A stretch of DNA of 64,000 bases from Xenorhabdus anantnagensis (lineage in GTDB: Bacteria > Pseudomonadota > Gammaproteobacteria > Enterobacterales > Enterobacteriaceae). The stretch spans positions 23,172-87,171 of the forward strand of contig NZ_JAQRFN010000018.1 of assembly GCF_028598555.1 (NCBI RefSeq). The letters run 5' to 3'. Each line of letters opens with the position of its first letter. Position 1 is the first letter of the stretch. Both the position numbers and the translations under genes were made by a program. Shown here one piece after another: positions 39,548 through 49,731 of the stretch. The notes below the pieces were generated by a model, which was not told the origin of the DNA, did not search any database, and saw only the letters and a list, made by a program, of their open reading frames with translations.

Positions 39548-40699
39548 TTATTTCTCGCTGACCCAATATGTTCCTACCGGTTCAATAGCCAAGAATTTAT
39601 TATGAAGCTCTTTCAACGTTTGTTGCGGATCTAAATCGGCAAATTTTTCAGGATAGAACCATTTAGCAAAAACCTGAGTAACAACAACGTTATAAGGAGA
39701 GTTGTAGTAGTGATGCCAGATAGCATGGCTACGCCCTTCTTTCACGGCAGTTAGGTTATTGATGCCTGTACGTTCAGTAATTGTTTTCAGGCCAGCACGG
39801 GCAATATCGGCTGAAGTCTTAGCTCCCATTCGAATCCCTTCACTTTTATCATTTGGATCTTGTGCACCACTTGCGATGTAAATATAAGGATCGTCAGCAA
39901 TGACTTTTTCCAGATTCATTGTACCCAATGGGGAAGGCAGTACTTCTTTGGCAATATTCTTGCCCCCAGCCAGATCAATGAAGTTCCCCATGTTACCGTT
40001 ACCTGCCGTACCACAGCAATCTTCACTAGAACCAGCTCTCAATTCAATAAATACAGAAGGTTTCTCAGCATCCGGTATGCGAGTAGTAATATCGGTTACC
40101 AGTTTTTGATTTTTCTCGTAAAAATCAGCGTAAGCATTAGCCTGTTCTTCACGATGCAGAATTTTGCCCAACATACGAATGCTAGGTAATGTATTTTTCA
40201 AAGGATCATTGCGGAAATCGACAAAAACAACGGGTACACCCGCTTTTTCCAACTGTTTCACCAACTCGCTGTTTTTTCCAGGCCCATGTCCAGACAAACC
40301 AAAAATAGCGACATCAGGGTTGAGTGTAAGTACTTTTTCAGAGCTGACACTATCAGCGCTAGTATTACCAATCAGGGGGATATTATCGATTTCAGGAAAT
40401 TTAGCTTTATAAATAGCGTAAGTTTGTGGGTCTAGTTTGCGGAAATCACCTTGCCAGCCAGCGATACGAGCCAGAGGTTTATCCCCTTCCAATATTGCAA
40501 CAGAATGGAACAGACGACCTTCACCCAATAAGATACGGTTGACTTTCTCAGGCACCTCAACAGTACGTCCAGCAACATCAGTGACTGTTTCAGCCCAAGA
40601 TGCAAAACTTGCCATCATGGCAGAACCCGCCATTAGACTGATACTCATACTTTTCACGACTGCTCGAAATACAAACTTCACTTTAGTTAGCCTCTTCAT
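39548..40699 (-). CDS. Periplasmic iron-siderophore binding protein
   Basis: Substrate-binding protein of the FecB/FepB type, 383 residues. A long N-terminal signal peptide ends in ASFASWA with cleavage before ETVTDVAGR. Conserved features: TVTDVAGRTVEVPEKV, LNPDVAIFGLSG and the C-terminal helical lobe. A Cys pair (EDCCGTAGNG, about residue 200) is unusual for the family. It is the first gene of the uptake operon, with a Fur-like palindrome upstream. The layout is like the Yersinia yiuABC-yiuR type of system; this comparison is from memory of gene order and is not a sequence match. Confidence 0.9.
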   Translation of the reverse strand: MKRLTKVKFVFRAVVKSMSISLMAGSAMMASFASWAETVTDVAGRTVEVPEKVNRILLGEGRLFHSVAILEGDKPLARIAGWQGDFRKLDPQTYAIYKAKFPEIDNIPLIGNTSADSVSSEKVLTLNPDVAIFGLSGHGPGKNSELVKQLEKAGVPVVFVDFRNDPLKNTLPSIRMLGKILHREEQANAYADFYEKNQKLVTDITTRIPDAEKPSVFIELRAGSSEDCCGTAGNGNMGNFIDLAGGKNIAKEVLPSPLGTMNLEKVIADDPYIYIASGAQDPNDKSEGIRMGAKTSADIARAGLKTITERTGINNLTAVKEGRSHAIWHHYYNSPYNVVVTQVFAKWFYPEKFADLDPQQTLKELHNKFLAIEPVGTYWVSEK

Positions 40700-40725
40700 A
40701 CAACAATTGTGGCGCTAACAATAAA

Positions 40726-40749
40726 GCAAATAAGAATACTTATCAATGC
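40726..40749 (-). promoter_or_regulatory. Putative Fur-binding site
   Basis: An AT-rich imperfect palindrome centred on ATAAG-AATA-CTTAT, 27 bases before the binding-protein ATG. The best alignment on the minus strand agrees with the 19-base Fur consensus at about 12 positions by hand count. An iron-uptake operon makes Fur control expected. Confidence 0.45.
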
Positions 40750-40810
40750 GATTGAGGTGATATATCCGAAATTTACCATCCATACTCTTTCTCTAATTCC
40801 ATGAAAAATA

Positions 40811-40847
40811 AAAACTGCCAATTCCATCACAGAATAGGCAGCTTTTT
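40811..40847 (-). terminator. Terminator after lysP
   Basis: ACTGCC (40814-40819) pairs with GGCAG(C) (40837-40842), flanked by an A-run on one side and TTTTT on the other, so it works on either strand. It is about 60 bases after the lysP stop. Confidence 0.65.
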
Positions 40848-40909
40848 GTAAAAAAAAATCAATAATACTTTAATCAAAAAGCATCAGTTTTTTGATATTT
40901 TTTAACAAA

Positions 40910-42397
40910 TCATTCCTTATCAGTATATTTGAATACCGGAAATTCCATCTCATTGTACTTAACAAAGCGAGTTTTCTTTTTCAACTTGAAGCTAAACCAA
41001 ATGAGCAAGAATAACGGGAGGCCAATGTAAGTCGCCGTCACCCCGTACCAATCGATCTTATCTTGCAAAAACGCCTGATAATTTTGGCCCAAAGTAATAA
41101 CCAAACATAAAATAAAGGCAAAAATCGGCCCGATAGGGAAGAAACCTGAGCGATATGGCAACGCATTCACATCAAGACCTTGGGCAACATAGCCTTTGCG
41201 AAAGCGATAATGACTGATTGCAATTCCGAGCCACGCAATAAATCCAGTCATGCCAGAGGTATTCAATAACCATAAATAAACTGTTTGATTACCAAACATG
41301 GAGCTAAGAAAACATAATCCTGCCACCACTGTTGTGGCATAAAGTGCATTACGTGGAACACCACCTTTAGACAGATGACTAAAAATTCTCGGCGCCTTAC
41401 CTTCTTTTGCCAACGTGAATAGCATACGGGTAGAAGCATACATTCCCGAATTTCCCGCAGATAATACAGCGGTCAATATCACTGCATTCATTATCGCAGC
41501 TGCTGACAATAAGCCAGCATTTTCAAATACCAGAGTGAATGGGCTAACACTGATATCTTTCACGCCATTGCGCAATAAACTAGGATCAGTATAAGGAATA
41601 ATCAGGCTGATGATTAAAATAGCAAGCACATAAAACAATAAGATACGCCAGAATACCTTACGTACAGCACGAGGGATATTTTTCGCTGGATCTTTCGATT
41701 CTCCCGCAGTAATGCCTATTAGTTCTGTCCCTTGAAAGGAGAAGCCGACAATCATCGCCACCCCGATCATAGCTGAAAAACCACCCGCAAAAGGTGCGTC
41801 AGCAATGACCCAATTATGCCAACCTGCACCTTCGGCACCTTTCATGATGCCAACGATCATTAAAATACCAACAACAATAAACACAACAATCGTGGAGACT
41901 TTAATCAAGGAGAACCAATATTCAGCTTCACCAAATCCTTTGACGGAAATGAAATTCAACAGGAAAACCAGGCCAAGGAACAATGCACTCCATACCCAGC
42001 CAGGAACATCATTAAACCAATATCCCATAACCAATTGTGCAGCTACAAGGTCAACCGCAATTGTCACCGCCCAGTTATACCAGTAGTTCCATCCCAATGC
42101 GAAGCCAAAACCTTCATCAACATATTTGGAGCCATAAGTTGAAAATGATCCCGAAACTGGCATGTATGCTGCTAATTCGCCCAAGCTGGTCATCAAAAAG
42201 TAGACCATTAAACCAATTAATGCATAGGAAAGTAAGGCACCCGCAGGACCAGCCTGAGAAATTGTTGCGCCAGAAGCAACGAATAATCCCGTACCAATTG
42301 ATCCACCGATGGCAATCATTGCCATATGCCGTGCTTTTAATTCACGGCGCAGGTTTTTTGGGGCCTGATCCGGAGGCATACATTCTTCTCGAGACAT
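40910..42397 (-). CDS. lysP: Lysine-specific permease LysP
   Basis: APC-family proton-coupled lysine importer; in E. coli it also holds the CadC sensor inactive when lysine is low. It is 495 residues (E. coli 489) with twelve membrane helices. RRELKARHMAMIAIGGSIG at the N-terminus, GFSFQGTELIGITAGES and NAVILTAVLSAGNSGMYAS are near identical to E. coli. Start ATG 42397 with AGGA upstream; another Met at residue 7 is possible. It is divergent from nothing; yeiE follows upstream on the same strand, as in E. coli. Confidence 0.96.
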   Translation of the reverse strand: MSREECMPPDQAPKNLRRELKARHMAMIAIGGSIGTGLFVASGATISQAGPAGALLSYALIGLMVYFLMTSLGELAAYMPVSGSFSTYGSKYVDEGFGFALGWNYWYNWAVTIAVDLVAAQLVMGYWFNDVPGWVWSALFLGLVFLLNFISVKGFGEAEYWFSLIKVSTIVVFIVVGILMIVGIMKGAEGAGWHNWVIADAPFAGGFSAMIGVAMIVGFSFQGTELIGITAGESKDPAKNIPRAVRKVFWRILLFYVLAILIISLIIPYTDPSLLRNGVKDISVSPFTLVFENAGLLSAAAIMNAVILTAVLSAGNSGMYASTRMLFTLAKEGKAPRIFSHLSKGGVPRNALYATTVVAGLCFLSSMFGNQTVYLWLLNTSGMTGFIAWLGIAISHYRFRKGYVAQGLDVNALPYRSGFFPIGPIFAFILCLVITLGQNYQAFLQDKIDWYGVTATYIGLPLFLLIWFSFKLKKKTRFVKYNEMEFPVFKYTDKE

Positions 42398-42534
42398 TCT
42401 ATTCCTATATTATTTTAAAAAATTTAATGCGGGATTGTAACAAATCCTCGTCTCCAGAATAGCGTCGATTCGTGGTTATAAGATACCTTCATAATCCATA
42501 GCCAATTATTAGCTATACGATTATGCCCTCAATA

Positions 42535-43398
42535 TTAGTTACAGTAACTCAGTAACTTCTGTAATGCATTGGACATATGTTTCTGACGATGGTAAATCAG
42601 GTATAAGGTACGATTAAGACTAAGCTCAGGGATGACAAGTTCAGATAATGTTCCATTTTTCAGTTGTTCTTGAACGACCCGCCGTGAAAGGCAACTAATC
42701 CCCATCCCATACTGCACGGCATGTTTGATAGCCTCTGAATTACCCAATTCCATCGCGATATTAAATCTGGGCATTTGTGAGAATAAGAGATGATCCAAAA
42801 CCTCCCTTGTTCCTGAGCCTTTTTCTCTCAATATCCAAGGTGCCTTAATCAAGTCTTCCACACTCAGCTCACGTTGCAGCAACGGGCTTTCTGGCGAGGA
42901 AAAAATAAGCAATTCATCTTCCATCCATGGTTGTGTGATCAATTCAGGATCATGACACAATCCCTCAATCAATCCCAAATCAACACGAAATTCAACAACC
43001 GCCTTTATCACATCTTTAGTATTACTGATATTCAGTTCCAAGGGTGTCTCAGGGTAATCCTGACGATATCTCGCCAGCATTTCAGGCAGCATATAATTGC
43101 CAATCGTGCTGCTGGCCGCTAATCGCAATGCTCCCAATTCAAGTTTGAAAAGCTGTTCCACTTCTCCAGCCTGTTCAAGCAACGCCAATGCCTTAGGATA
43201 GAGCAAACGCCCATGTTCATTGGTAACCAGACGTTTCCCGACCCTATCAAACAGTTGTACTCCCAGCTGTCCTTCAAGATCTGTAAGTGAAGCACTGACC
43301 GCAGATTGTGATAACGCCAACTGCTGAGAAGCCTGTGTCGTTGAACCACTTTTCAGAACTTCTGCAAAAATCTCCAGTTGTCTCAGAGTGATACGCAT
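42535..43398 (-). CDS. yeiE: LysR-type regulator YeiE
   Basis: LysR-family transcription factor, 287 residues. N-terminal winged helix-turn-helix ([38 protein letters not shown]), then the periplasmic-binding-like effector domain with RERGSGTRE-type motif seen here as [12 protein letters not shown] and [12 protein letters not shown]. Very similar to E. coli YeiE, which has been linked to lysP control and sulfite response. It is divergent from yeiH. Confidence 0.94.
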   Translation of the reverse strand: MRITLRQLEIFAEVLKSGSTTQASQQLALSQSAVSASLTDLEGQLGVQLFDRVGKRLVTNEHGRLLYPKALALLEQAGEVEQLFKLELGALRLAASSTIGNYMLPEMLARYRQDYPETPLELNISNTKDVIKAVVEFRVDLGLIEGLCHDPELITQPWMEDELLIFSSPESPLLQRELSVEDLIKAPWILREKGSGTREVLDHLLFSQMPRFNIAMELGNSEAIKHAVQYGMGISCLSRRVVQEQLKNGTLSELVIPELSLNRTLYLIYHRQKHMSNALQKLLSYCN

Positions 43399-43589
43399 AT
43401 GGCCTCACGGGACGCAAAATAAAAAATAGAAAGGTAGTCTTGATTTTAGACAGTATTATGCAACTTAACAAAAGTCGCCCTTAATTAACCTGTTTTTATG
43501 GTCATATATATATAAATTATCAATTTTATTGATTTAAAAATCTTCTATATGCTTATTCCCAAAATGAATAAGTTAATAGAGCCGTCGCT

Positions 43590-44690
43590 ATGCCTGAAAA
43601 TCAAACTAGGTCTAAAAATCAAGTTGAGGAATTTATCAAAACCCACCAACATACTGCATTAAAATTAATTCCCGGTGTCATATTGGCTACAGTCCTGACG
43701 GCATTCGCTATCTATATCGGTACTATCCCTTGGTTTATAAATATGGGATTGGGTGTTCTGACACTTGCCATTCTGTTGGGGATCATTATCGGCAATACAG
43801 TGTATCCTTTCTTAAAACCCACCTGTGATAGAGGCATCCATTTTTCCAAACACTACCTATTGCGAGCAGGTATCATTCTTTATGGATTTCGCCTGACTTT
43901 CCAACAAATCACAGATGTTGGTGCAACTGGGATATTAATTGATGTCATTATGCTTTCTTCAACATTTTTTATGGCATTGTGGATTGGACGTACTTTTTTG
44001 CGACTGGATAGCCAAACTGTGATCCTAATTGGTGCAGGAAGCAGTATTTGTGGAGCCGCTGCGGTTATGGCAACAGAACCTGTTGTTAAAGCTCCGGCCA
44101 GCAAAGTTGCCGTAGCTGTCTCTACAGTCGTCATTTTTGGCACACTCGCAATCTTTATTTATCCGTGGTTCTATCAACTCAATACCCATTACCAATGGTT
44201 TAATTTCTCTCAAGAAACATTTGGTATCTTTTCTGGCTCAACTGTGCATGAAGTCGCTCAAGTCGTTGCCATTGGACATACAATAGGAAGCGATGCAGAA
44301 AATGCAGCCGTTATCAGTAAGATGATCCGTGTTATGCTATTGGCACCTTTTCTATTGCTGCTTTCCGGCTATCTCAGCCGCATGGAAGCTAAAAGTTGCA
44401 ATAGCCACCAAGAAAAATCGCCGATCACTATTCCATGGTTTGCTGTGTTTTTTATTGCCACAGCGGGTTTTAATTCTTTTCATTTATTACCTGAATCCCT
44501 TGTTAACCATATCATTACCGCTGATACCATCATGCTGGCAATGGCAATGGTTGCTTTAGGACTAACCACCCATATCAGTGCTATTCGTCAAGCTGGAGTT
44601 AAACCTATTTTATTGGCATTCATCTTATTTGTCTGGTTAGTAGCCGGAGGATTAGTTGTCAATCAAGGCTTGCAACATTTATTGCACTAA
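43590..44690 (+). CDS. yeiH: UPF0324 membrane protein YeiH
   Basis: Predicted inner-membrane transporter, 366 residues with about ten hydrophobic helices (E. coli 349). Conserved stretches: LLRAGIILYGFRLTFQQI, GAGSSICGAAAVMATEPVVKA and GSTVHEVAQVVAIG. The family is often called a putative sulfate exporter. It is divergent from yeiE, which probably regulates it, and followed by nfo as in E. coli. Confidence 0.93.
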   Translation: MPENQTRSKNQVEEFIKTHQHTALKLIPGVILATVLTAFAIYIGTIPWFINMGLGVLTLAILLGIIIGNTVYPFLKPTCDRGIHFSKHYLLRAGIILYGFRLTFQQITDVGATGILIDVIMLSSTFFMALWIGRTFLRLDSQTVILIGAGSSICGAAAVMATEPVVKAPASKVAVAVSTVVIFGTLAIFIYPWFYQLNTHYQWFNFSQETFGIFSGSTVHEVAQVVAIGHTIGSDAENAAVISKMIRVMLLAPFLLLLSGYLSRMEAKSCNSHQEKSPITIPWFAVFFIATAGFNSFHLLPESLVNHIITADTIMLAMAMVALGLTTHISAIRQAGVKPILLAFILFVWLVAGGLVVNQGLQHLLH

Positions 44691-44797
44691 TTCAGAACGA
44701 AGTTATATCTGATACCAAATTAAATTGACTTTTTCTGCCAAAATTTTATCAACAGGGCGAACAATGCCATAATGACGAAAACACAGGAGAAAATGAT

Positions 44798-45658
44798 ATG
44801 AAATTTGTTGGAGCCCATGTTAGCGCCTCTGGCGGTGTTGATCAGGCGGTGATCCGTGCCCATGAATTAAATGCAACAGCATTTGCCCTATTCACGAAAA
44901 ACCAGCGCCAGTGGCATGCACCGCCGTTATCAACAGATGTCATTGATAAATTCAAAGCAAACTGTGAACGTTATGACTATAGCAGCCGACAAATTCTTCC
45001 TCATGACAGTTATCTAATCAATCTTGGTCATCCTGAAACGGACAATCTGGAAAAATCCCGCGCTGCGTTCCTTGATGAAATGCAACGCTGTGAACAGTTA
45101 GGCATCGACTTGCTGAATTTCCATCCAGGCAGCCATCTCAACAAAATTGACATTGATAAATGCCTCGCTCGTATTGCGGAATCCATTAATATTACTTTGG
45201 ACAAAACCCAAGGTGTCACTGCTGTCATCGAAAACACTGCCGGGCAAGGCACCAATCTCGGTTTTAAATTCGAACAACTGGCGGCAATTATTGATGGCGT
45301 CGAAGACAAATCTCGTGTTGGAGTTTGTATTGATACCTGCCACGCTTTCGCTGCTGGTTATGATTTACGTACTGAAAAAGATTGCGATGAAACTTTCAAG
45401 GCATTCGATGAAATCGTTGGGTTCAGATATCTTAAAGCCATGCATCTGAATGATGCTAAGAGCGAATTTTCCAGCCGTGTTGACCGGCATCACAGCCTTG
45501 GTGAAGGCAATATCGGTAAAACGCCTTTCAGCTATATTATGAAAGATGACCGTTTCAATGGCATTCCCTTAATTCTTGAAACGATCAATCCAGATATCTG
45601 GGAACAAGAAATTTCCTGGCTAAAATCCCAGCAAAAATCATTACCTGACCGATACTAA
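44798..45658 (+). CDS. nfo: Endonuclease IV
   Basis: Zinc-dependent AP endonuclease of base excision repair. TIM barrel with the metal ligands in NFHPGSHL (His), VIENTAGQG (Glu), [13 protein letters not shown] (Asp, His), HLNDAKSEF and [14 protein letters not shown] (Asp, His), and LETINP. It is 286 residues (E. coli 285). Its 3' end overlaps fruK by 18 bases in convergent orientation. Confidence 0.97.
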   Translation: MKFVGAHVSASGGVDQAVIRAHELNATAFALFTKNQRQWHAPPLSTDVIDKFKANCERYDYSSRQILPHDSYLINLGHPETDNLEKSRAAFLDEMQRCEQLGIDLLNFHPGSHLNKIDIDKCLARIAESINITLDKTQGVTAVIENTAGQGTNLGFKFEQLAAIIDGVEDKSRVGVCIDTCHAFAAGYDLRTEKDCDETFKAFDEIVGFRYLKAMHLNDAKSEFSSRVDRHHSLGEGNIGKTPFSYIMKDDRFNGIPLILETINPDIWEQEISWLKSQQKSLPDRY

Positions 45659-46579
45659 CTCAATCTTCGACATCATTGATGCAAGTTCCGTGCGGCTTTT
45701 AATCCCAACATTCGGCTGGCTAACCGTGAGTGCAGAAACTGCGGTTGCCAGACGCAATGTATGTTCACTGGATTCTCTCATCAGCAAACCATAGACCAAT
45801 CCACCGACCATAGAGTCTCCTGCCCCAACCGTACTGACTACCTCACAATGTGGCGGTTTTGCCAACCATGCGCCAGAAGCATTCACCCATAATGCCCCCT
45901 GTTCCCCCAGAGAAATGACAACATGGGCGATCCCTTTATTACGCAATTCATGGGCTGCATCAATAACACTGTTCAAATCCGGCAATGGCTTACCCACCCA
46001 AATTTCCAACTCATGTCGATTGGGTTTTACCAGCCAAGGTGATGCCTTAAGTCCCGCTACAAGAGCTTCACGACTACTGTCGAAAATAACGCAGGGACAA
46101 AACTGCCGTAATTGCATCATCCAATCCGCAAATGATTCCGCTGTAATCCCTTCGGGTAAACTACCGCTGATTACAACCATATCGAACTGCCCCAGCCATG
46201 TGAGAGAATCATTAACAAATCGATTCCATTCTTCTTCCGTCACATGAAAACCCGAAAAATTAAAATCCGTTACTTCACCTTGTTTTTCGGTCAATTTGAC
46301 ATTAATGCGCGTTCGCCCTGAGACCAAATGGAAACGATTTACCATTCTGTTTTCGCTAAAAAACTGCTGAAATCCTTCTTGATTCTCTCGCCCCAGAAAA
46401 CCACTGACAGTAACATCAATACCTAAATCACGCAGTACCTTCGCAACATTGTTCCCTTTACCAGCAGCATGAAACCCTGCCGTCTGTACACGGTTAACAT
46501 TTCCCTTAACAATATCTGGGCATAAACCAACTAAATCATAAGCTGGATTTAAGGTAATTGTGGCAACTCGACGGCTCAT
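45641..46579 (-). CDS. fruK: 1-phosphofructokinase
   Basis: Phosphorylates fructose-1-phosphate to fructose-1,6-bisphosphate. PfkB-family kinase, 312 residues as in E. coli: [39 protein letters not shown] and the catalytic GAGDSMVGG (about residue 250). The residue in KGNNVA is usually Ile or Val in the E. coli enzyme (KGINVA). The usual operon partners fruB and fruA are not on either side; nfo overlaps its end and a Nudix gene lies divergently upstream. Confidence 0.95.
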   Translation of the reverse strand: MSRRVATITLNPAYDLVGLCPDIVKGNVNRVQTAGFHAAGKGNNVAKVLRDLGIDVTVSGFLGRENQEGFQQFFSENRMVNRFHLVSGRTRINVKLTEKQGEVTDFNFSGFHVTEEEWNRFVNDSLTWLGQFDMVVISGSLPEGITAESFADWMMQLRQFCPCVIFDSSREALVAGLKASPWLVKPNRHELEIWVGKPLPDLNSVIDAAHELRNKGIAHVVISLGEQGALWVNASGAWLAKPPHCEVVSTVGAGDSMVGGLVYGLLMRESSEHTLRLATAVSALTVSQPNVGIKSRTELASMMSKIELVSVR

Positions 46580-46797
46580 CTTGCCCGGTGTCTCCTGAAT
46601 AAACAGTCATAAGTAACATTAAAATTTATCTTTTATTTATAACATCAAAATTGAATCGTTTCAGTTAAAATTACACCGGATTGATCATTGTGTTACTGGG
46701 ATCTAAAAGTAAAAATATGCAACAGAATTATTTCTTATCAGATGACTAGAATCTATCTGAAGCAGCATAAATAAATACTATCCGGAGGAGTATATCA

Positions 46798-47217
46798 GTG
46801 TCAGTTATTGTCGGAGTTGGTGTCATCATCGTTAACGATAAGGGTGAAATTCTACTGGGAAAACGTACCAGCCAGCATGCACCATACTGGTCAATTTTTG
46901 GTGGTCATGTCGATCCCGGTGAAACCTTTGAAGAATGCGCCATGCGAGAAATTCAAGAAGAGATTGGCCTAACAATCCAAGACCCCAGAGTTTATGGTAT
47001 TTGCAATAATCTCGAAACGTATCGAGAAGAAGGAAAGCACACAGTTTCAGTCTGTCTACTGGCACAGTATACCGGAGGTGAACCCAAATTAATGGAACCA
47101 GAGAAATGCGAACAATTAATTTGGTGTAATCCTGATAACCTACCCGAACCTCATTTTGAAGCCAGTCGTAATGCCATCAAGCTGTGGCAAAAAGCGCAAT
47201 TCTATTTTACAACTTAA
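46798..47217 (+). CDS. Nudix hydrolase (NUDT15-like)
   Basis: A 139-residue nucleoside diphosphate-linked hydrolase. The Nudix box is complete: GHVDPGETFEECAMREIQEE followed by IGL (about residues 38-60), with the metal-binding REIQEE. N-terminal VGVGVIIVNDKGEILLGKR resembles NUDT15-type nucleotide triphosphate diphosphatases. GTG start at 46798, with GGAGG nine bases upstream; no suitable ATG nearby. Monocistronic. The substrate is inferred only. Confidence 0.85.
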   Translation: MSVIVGVGVIIVNDKGEILLGKRTSQHAPYWSIFGGHVDPGETFEECAMREIQEEIGLTIQDPRVYGICNNLETYREEGKHTVSVCLLAQYTGGEPKLMEPEKCEQLIWCNPDNLPEPHFEASRNAIKLWQKAQFYFTT

Positions 47218-47391
47218 TATCAATCTCTTCAGGCAGACTATCTCAGATCACCTGCCTCATCTTTGTATGCAAAATGCAACAAATGTAACAAATGCAATTT
47301 AGTTATTTCCTATAATTATTTGTTTACACATATGATTCATTAATATATCGTCGCGCTAGTACAAAGTAACACCATTCATAAGGAAATCTAT

Positions 47392-48636
47392 ATGACCATT
47401 GAGGTAACGCAAAATTTGAAACGCCCCTCCATATTTGGTGGAGCTATGATCATTGCCGGTACTGCTGTCGGTGCAGGTATGTTTTCCATTCCGATTGTCA
47501 GTTCAGGTGTCTGGTTTACAGGATCAATCATTTTGCTGGTGTATACCTGCGCATGTATGTATTTCTCAGGTCTGATGATTCTGGAAGCCAATATGAATTA
47601 CCCTGCTGGTTCCAGCTTCCATACCGTCACTAAAGACTTGCTGGGCAAAGGCTGGAGCACTCTTAACGGTTTATCCATCACCTTCGTTCTGTATATACTG
47701 ACCTATGCTTATATTTCAGCAGGCAGCTCAATTATTTCTCAAAATATCAATAATATTATTCCATTACCTCAATCAATATCCGGCCTGTATTTCGCCTTTA
47801 TCGTTGCCTTTATTGTCTGGTTATCCACTAAAGCAGTAGATCGCTTAAGTACTATCTTGATAGGCGGAATGGTAATTACCTTTATCATGTCCGTCAGTGG
47901 TATGTTTATCGAAGTGAAGCCTGCTATCTTATTTGATCAGATTAATACCAATTCAAGCTATTTACCCTATGCTTTAATCGCTTTGCCTTATTTACTGGCC
48001 TCATTTGGCTATCACGGTAATGTTCCGGGGCTGGTCAAGTATTACCATAAAGACAGCAAAGCTGTCGTACATAGCTTGCTATACGGAACCTTGATAACAT
48101 TAGCGATTTACATTTTATGGCAGTACGTCATTCAGGGAAATATTCCTCGTGAAGCCTTCAAGCAGATTATTGCTGATGGTGGTAATATTGGTAACTTGCT
48201 GCAACAAATGGATAAGACTTCCGATAATACGACAATAACTAAATTCTTGAATGCCTTCTCATATATGGCCTTGGCGAGTTCATTCTTAGGTGTATCATTA
48301 GGACTATTTGACTATTTGGCAGACTTCTTTAAATTCGACGATTCACGAAAAGGACGTTTTAAGACAGCACTGATTACTTTTATTCCTCCCACTGTATTAG
48401 CTCTGGTCTTTCCAAACGGTTTCTTATATGCAATCGGCTTTGCTGGTTTGGCAGCAACCATTTGGGCAGTTATTGTTCCTGCTTTAATGGCCCGAGCCAG
48501 TCGTAAACGCTATCCAACATCTAGCTATCAAGCTCCGGGCGGTAATTTTTTGATTATCTTCGTTATCCTGTTCGGTTTGATAAATGCGCTAGCACACATT
48601 CTATCTTTGTTTGATGTATTGCCTGTTTATCGGTAA
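47392..48636 (+). CDS. mtr: Tryptophan permease Mtr
   Basis: High-affinity proton-coupled tryptophan importer of the HAAAP family, 414 residues as in E. coli, with eleven membrane helices. LILEANMNY-type signature (LMILEANMNYPAGSSF), VLYILTYAYISAGSS, LPYLLASFGYHGNVPGL and SSFLGVSLGLFDYLAD are all close to E. coli Mtr rather than TyrP or TnaB. In E. coli, TrpR and TyrR control it. Upstream GCGCTAGTAC (about 47353-47362) may be a half TrpR site, but a full operator is not visible. Confidence 0.92.
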   Translation: MTIEVTQNLKRPSIFGGAMIIAGTAVGAGMFSIPIVSSGVWFTGSIILLVYTCACMYFSGLMILEANMNYPAGSSFHTVTKDLLGKGWSTLNGLSITFVLYILTYAYISAGSSIISQNINNIIPLPQSISGLYFAFIVAFIVWLSTKAVDRLSTILIGGMVITFIMSVSGMFIEVKPAILFDQINTNSSYLPYALIALPYLLASFGYHGNVPGLVKYYHKDSKAVVHSLLYGTLITLAIYILWQYVIQGNIPREAFKQIIADGGNIGNLLQQMDKTSDNTTITKFLNAFSYMALASSFLGVSLGLFDYLADFFKFDDSRKGRFKTALITFIPPTVLALVFPNGFLYAIGFAGLAATIWAVIVPALMARASRKRYPTSSYQAPGGNFLIIFVILFGLINALAHILSLFDVLPVYR

Positions 48637-48648
48637 TGTTTTTTACTC

Positions 48649-48670
48649 GCTCCAGTATTTTTACTGGGGC
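48649..48670 (+). terminator. Weak hairpin after mtr
   Basis: GCTCCAGT pairs with ACTGGGGC (one G-T) around ATTTTT, 12 bases after the stop. No proper T-run. Confidence 0.35.
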
Positions 48671-48766
48671 ATTCATTCATCTCTTGCCTAACAGGTTAAC
48701 TACGAGTAATTTTGTCGCCACCTAAATATTCATTCCACTATTTCCTTGTTTTTATAGAAGGTATCT

Positions 48767-49339
48767 ATGGCTAAAGCCAATGAAATTAAGCGTGGCGCTG
48801 CAATCAGCTACAACGGAAAACTATTATTAGTTAAAGACATTGATATTCAGTCACCCAGCGCACGCGGTGCCAGCACTCTGTATAAGATGCGTTTTACTGA
48901 TATTCGTACTGGTCAGAAAGTGGAAGAACGTTTCAAAGGCGATGACATTCTTGAAACCATCACATTAACACGCCGTGGTGTGAGTTTTTCCTATATTGAC
49001 GGTGATGAATATATTTTTATGGATGACGAAGACTTCACTCCTTATCACTTCAAAAAAGATCAAATAGAAGAGGAATTATTCTTTATTCCTGAAGACGGTC
49101 TACCAGGAATGCAAGTCCTAACAATGGATGGGCAATTGTTATCTCTTGAATTACCTCAAACTGTTGATATGGTCATTGAAGAAACATCACCGGGTATCAA
49201 GGGTGCATCAGCAAGCGCCCGCACTAAGCCGGCTAAGATGAGTACAGGATTGACTATTCAGGTTCCGGAGTACCTGAGTTCAGGTGAAAAAATCCGTATT
49301 CATATTGCAGAACGTCGCTATATGGGACGTTGTGACTAA
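48767..49339 (+). CDS. efpL: Elongation factor P-like protein EfpL (YeiP)
   Basis: Three-domain EF-P paralogue that helps ribosomes through difficult peptide-bond steps. KOW-like N-terminal domain, S1/OB domain and C-terminal OB domain with [20 protein letters not shown]. At the tip of the domain I loop is Arg33 (QSPSARGAS) where EF-P has the modified Lys34, so this is YeiP and not EF-P. It is 190 residues as in E. coli. AGAAGG upstream. Confidence 0.95.
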   Translation: MAKANEIKRGAAISYNGKLLLVKDIDIQSPSARGASTLYKMRFTDIRTGQKVEERFKGDDILETITLTRRGVSFSYIDGDEYIFMDDEDFTPYHFKKDQIEEELFFIPEDGLPGMQVLTMDGQLLSLELPQTVDMVIEETSPGIKGASASARTKPAKMSTGLTIQVPEYLSSGEKIRIHIAERRYMGRCD

Positions 49340-49355
49340 TTCTTTATCTTTAAAT

Positions 49356-49404
49356 ATGAGTTGCTCTTTTGACAAGATAATACTTAATGCAAAGAGCAAC
49401 TCAT
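49356..49404. terminator. 14-bp inverted repeat between efpL and a fimbrin-like gene
   Basis: ATGAGTTGCTCTTT (49356-49369) and AAAGAGCAACTCAT (49391-49404) are perfect complements with a 21-base loop. It lies between convergent genes and probably ends both transcripts, although T-runs are weak. Confidence 0.6.
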
Positions 49405-49419
49405 CGTCTGTCTATTAAG

Positions 49420-49731
49420 TTAGAAATAATCCACATTAACAATTGCCACACGTTTCTGATTGTCAGTCCACTTCACGCTGGAAACACCTATGTTACCAGG
49501 AAGCACGACATTACCTTTCGTTTTGTGAGTTGAAATGATTTGTTTAACAGTGAGATTTTTCCCTAATCGATAGCAAGAGATATTGGCTTGAGTATTTGAT
49601 ACAACGACTTGACATCCGGGGTCAACAATTGCACCAGAAAACCGAATTACTCCTCCTTTAGATTCGGCATATCCATAAGAAAGCCATGAAACCAACAAAC
49701 AACTAATTAACAATTTAAGATAATTTTGCAT
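49420..49731 (-). CDS. Small secreted fimbrin-like protein (copy 1)
   Basis: 103 residues: signal peptide (MQNYLKLLISCLLVSWLSYG, cleavage near YA-ES), then GGVIRFSGAIVDPGCQVVVS, which resembles the N-terminal strand and first Cys of type 1 fimbrial subunits, a second Cys 12 residues on (ISCYRLG), and a C-terminus with SVKWTDNQKRVAIVNVDY. It is much shorter than a pilin (usually about 160-180) and there is no chaperone or usher gene near. ATG 49731 has GAGG five bases upstream; a GTG two codons earlier is less likely. A paralogue lies at 50017-50340. Function unknown; periplasmic or surface location inferred. Confidence 0.7.
   Translation of the reverse strand: MQNYLKLLISCLLVSWLSYGYAESKGGVIRFSGAIVDPGCQVVVSNTQANISCYRLGKNLTVKQIISTHKTKGNVVLPGNIGVSSVKWTDNQKRVAIVNVDYF

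Noticed and set aside
47260..47391. TrpR and TyrR operators before mtr
   Set aside because: Only half-site resemblance (GCTAGTAC, TGTTTACA); not enough to call.
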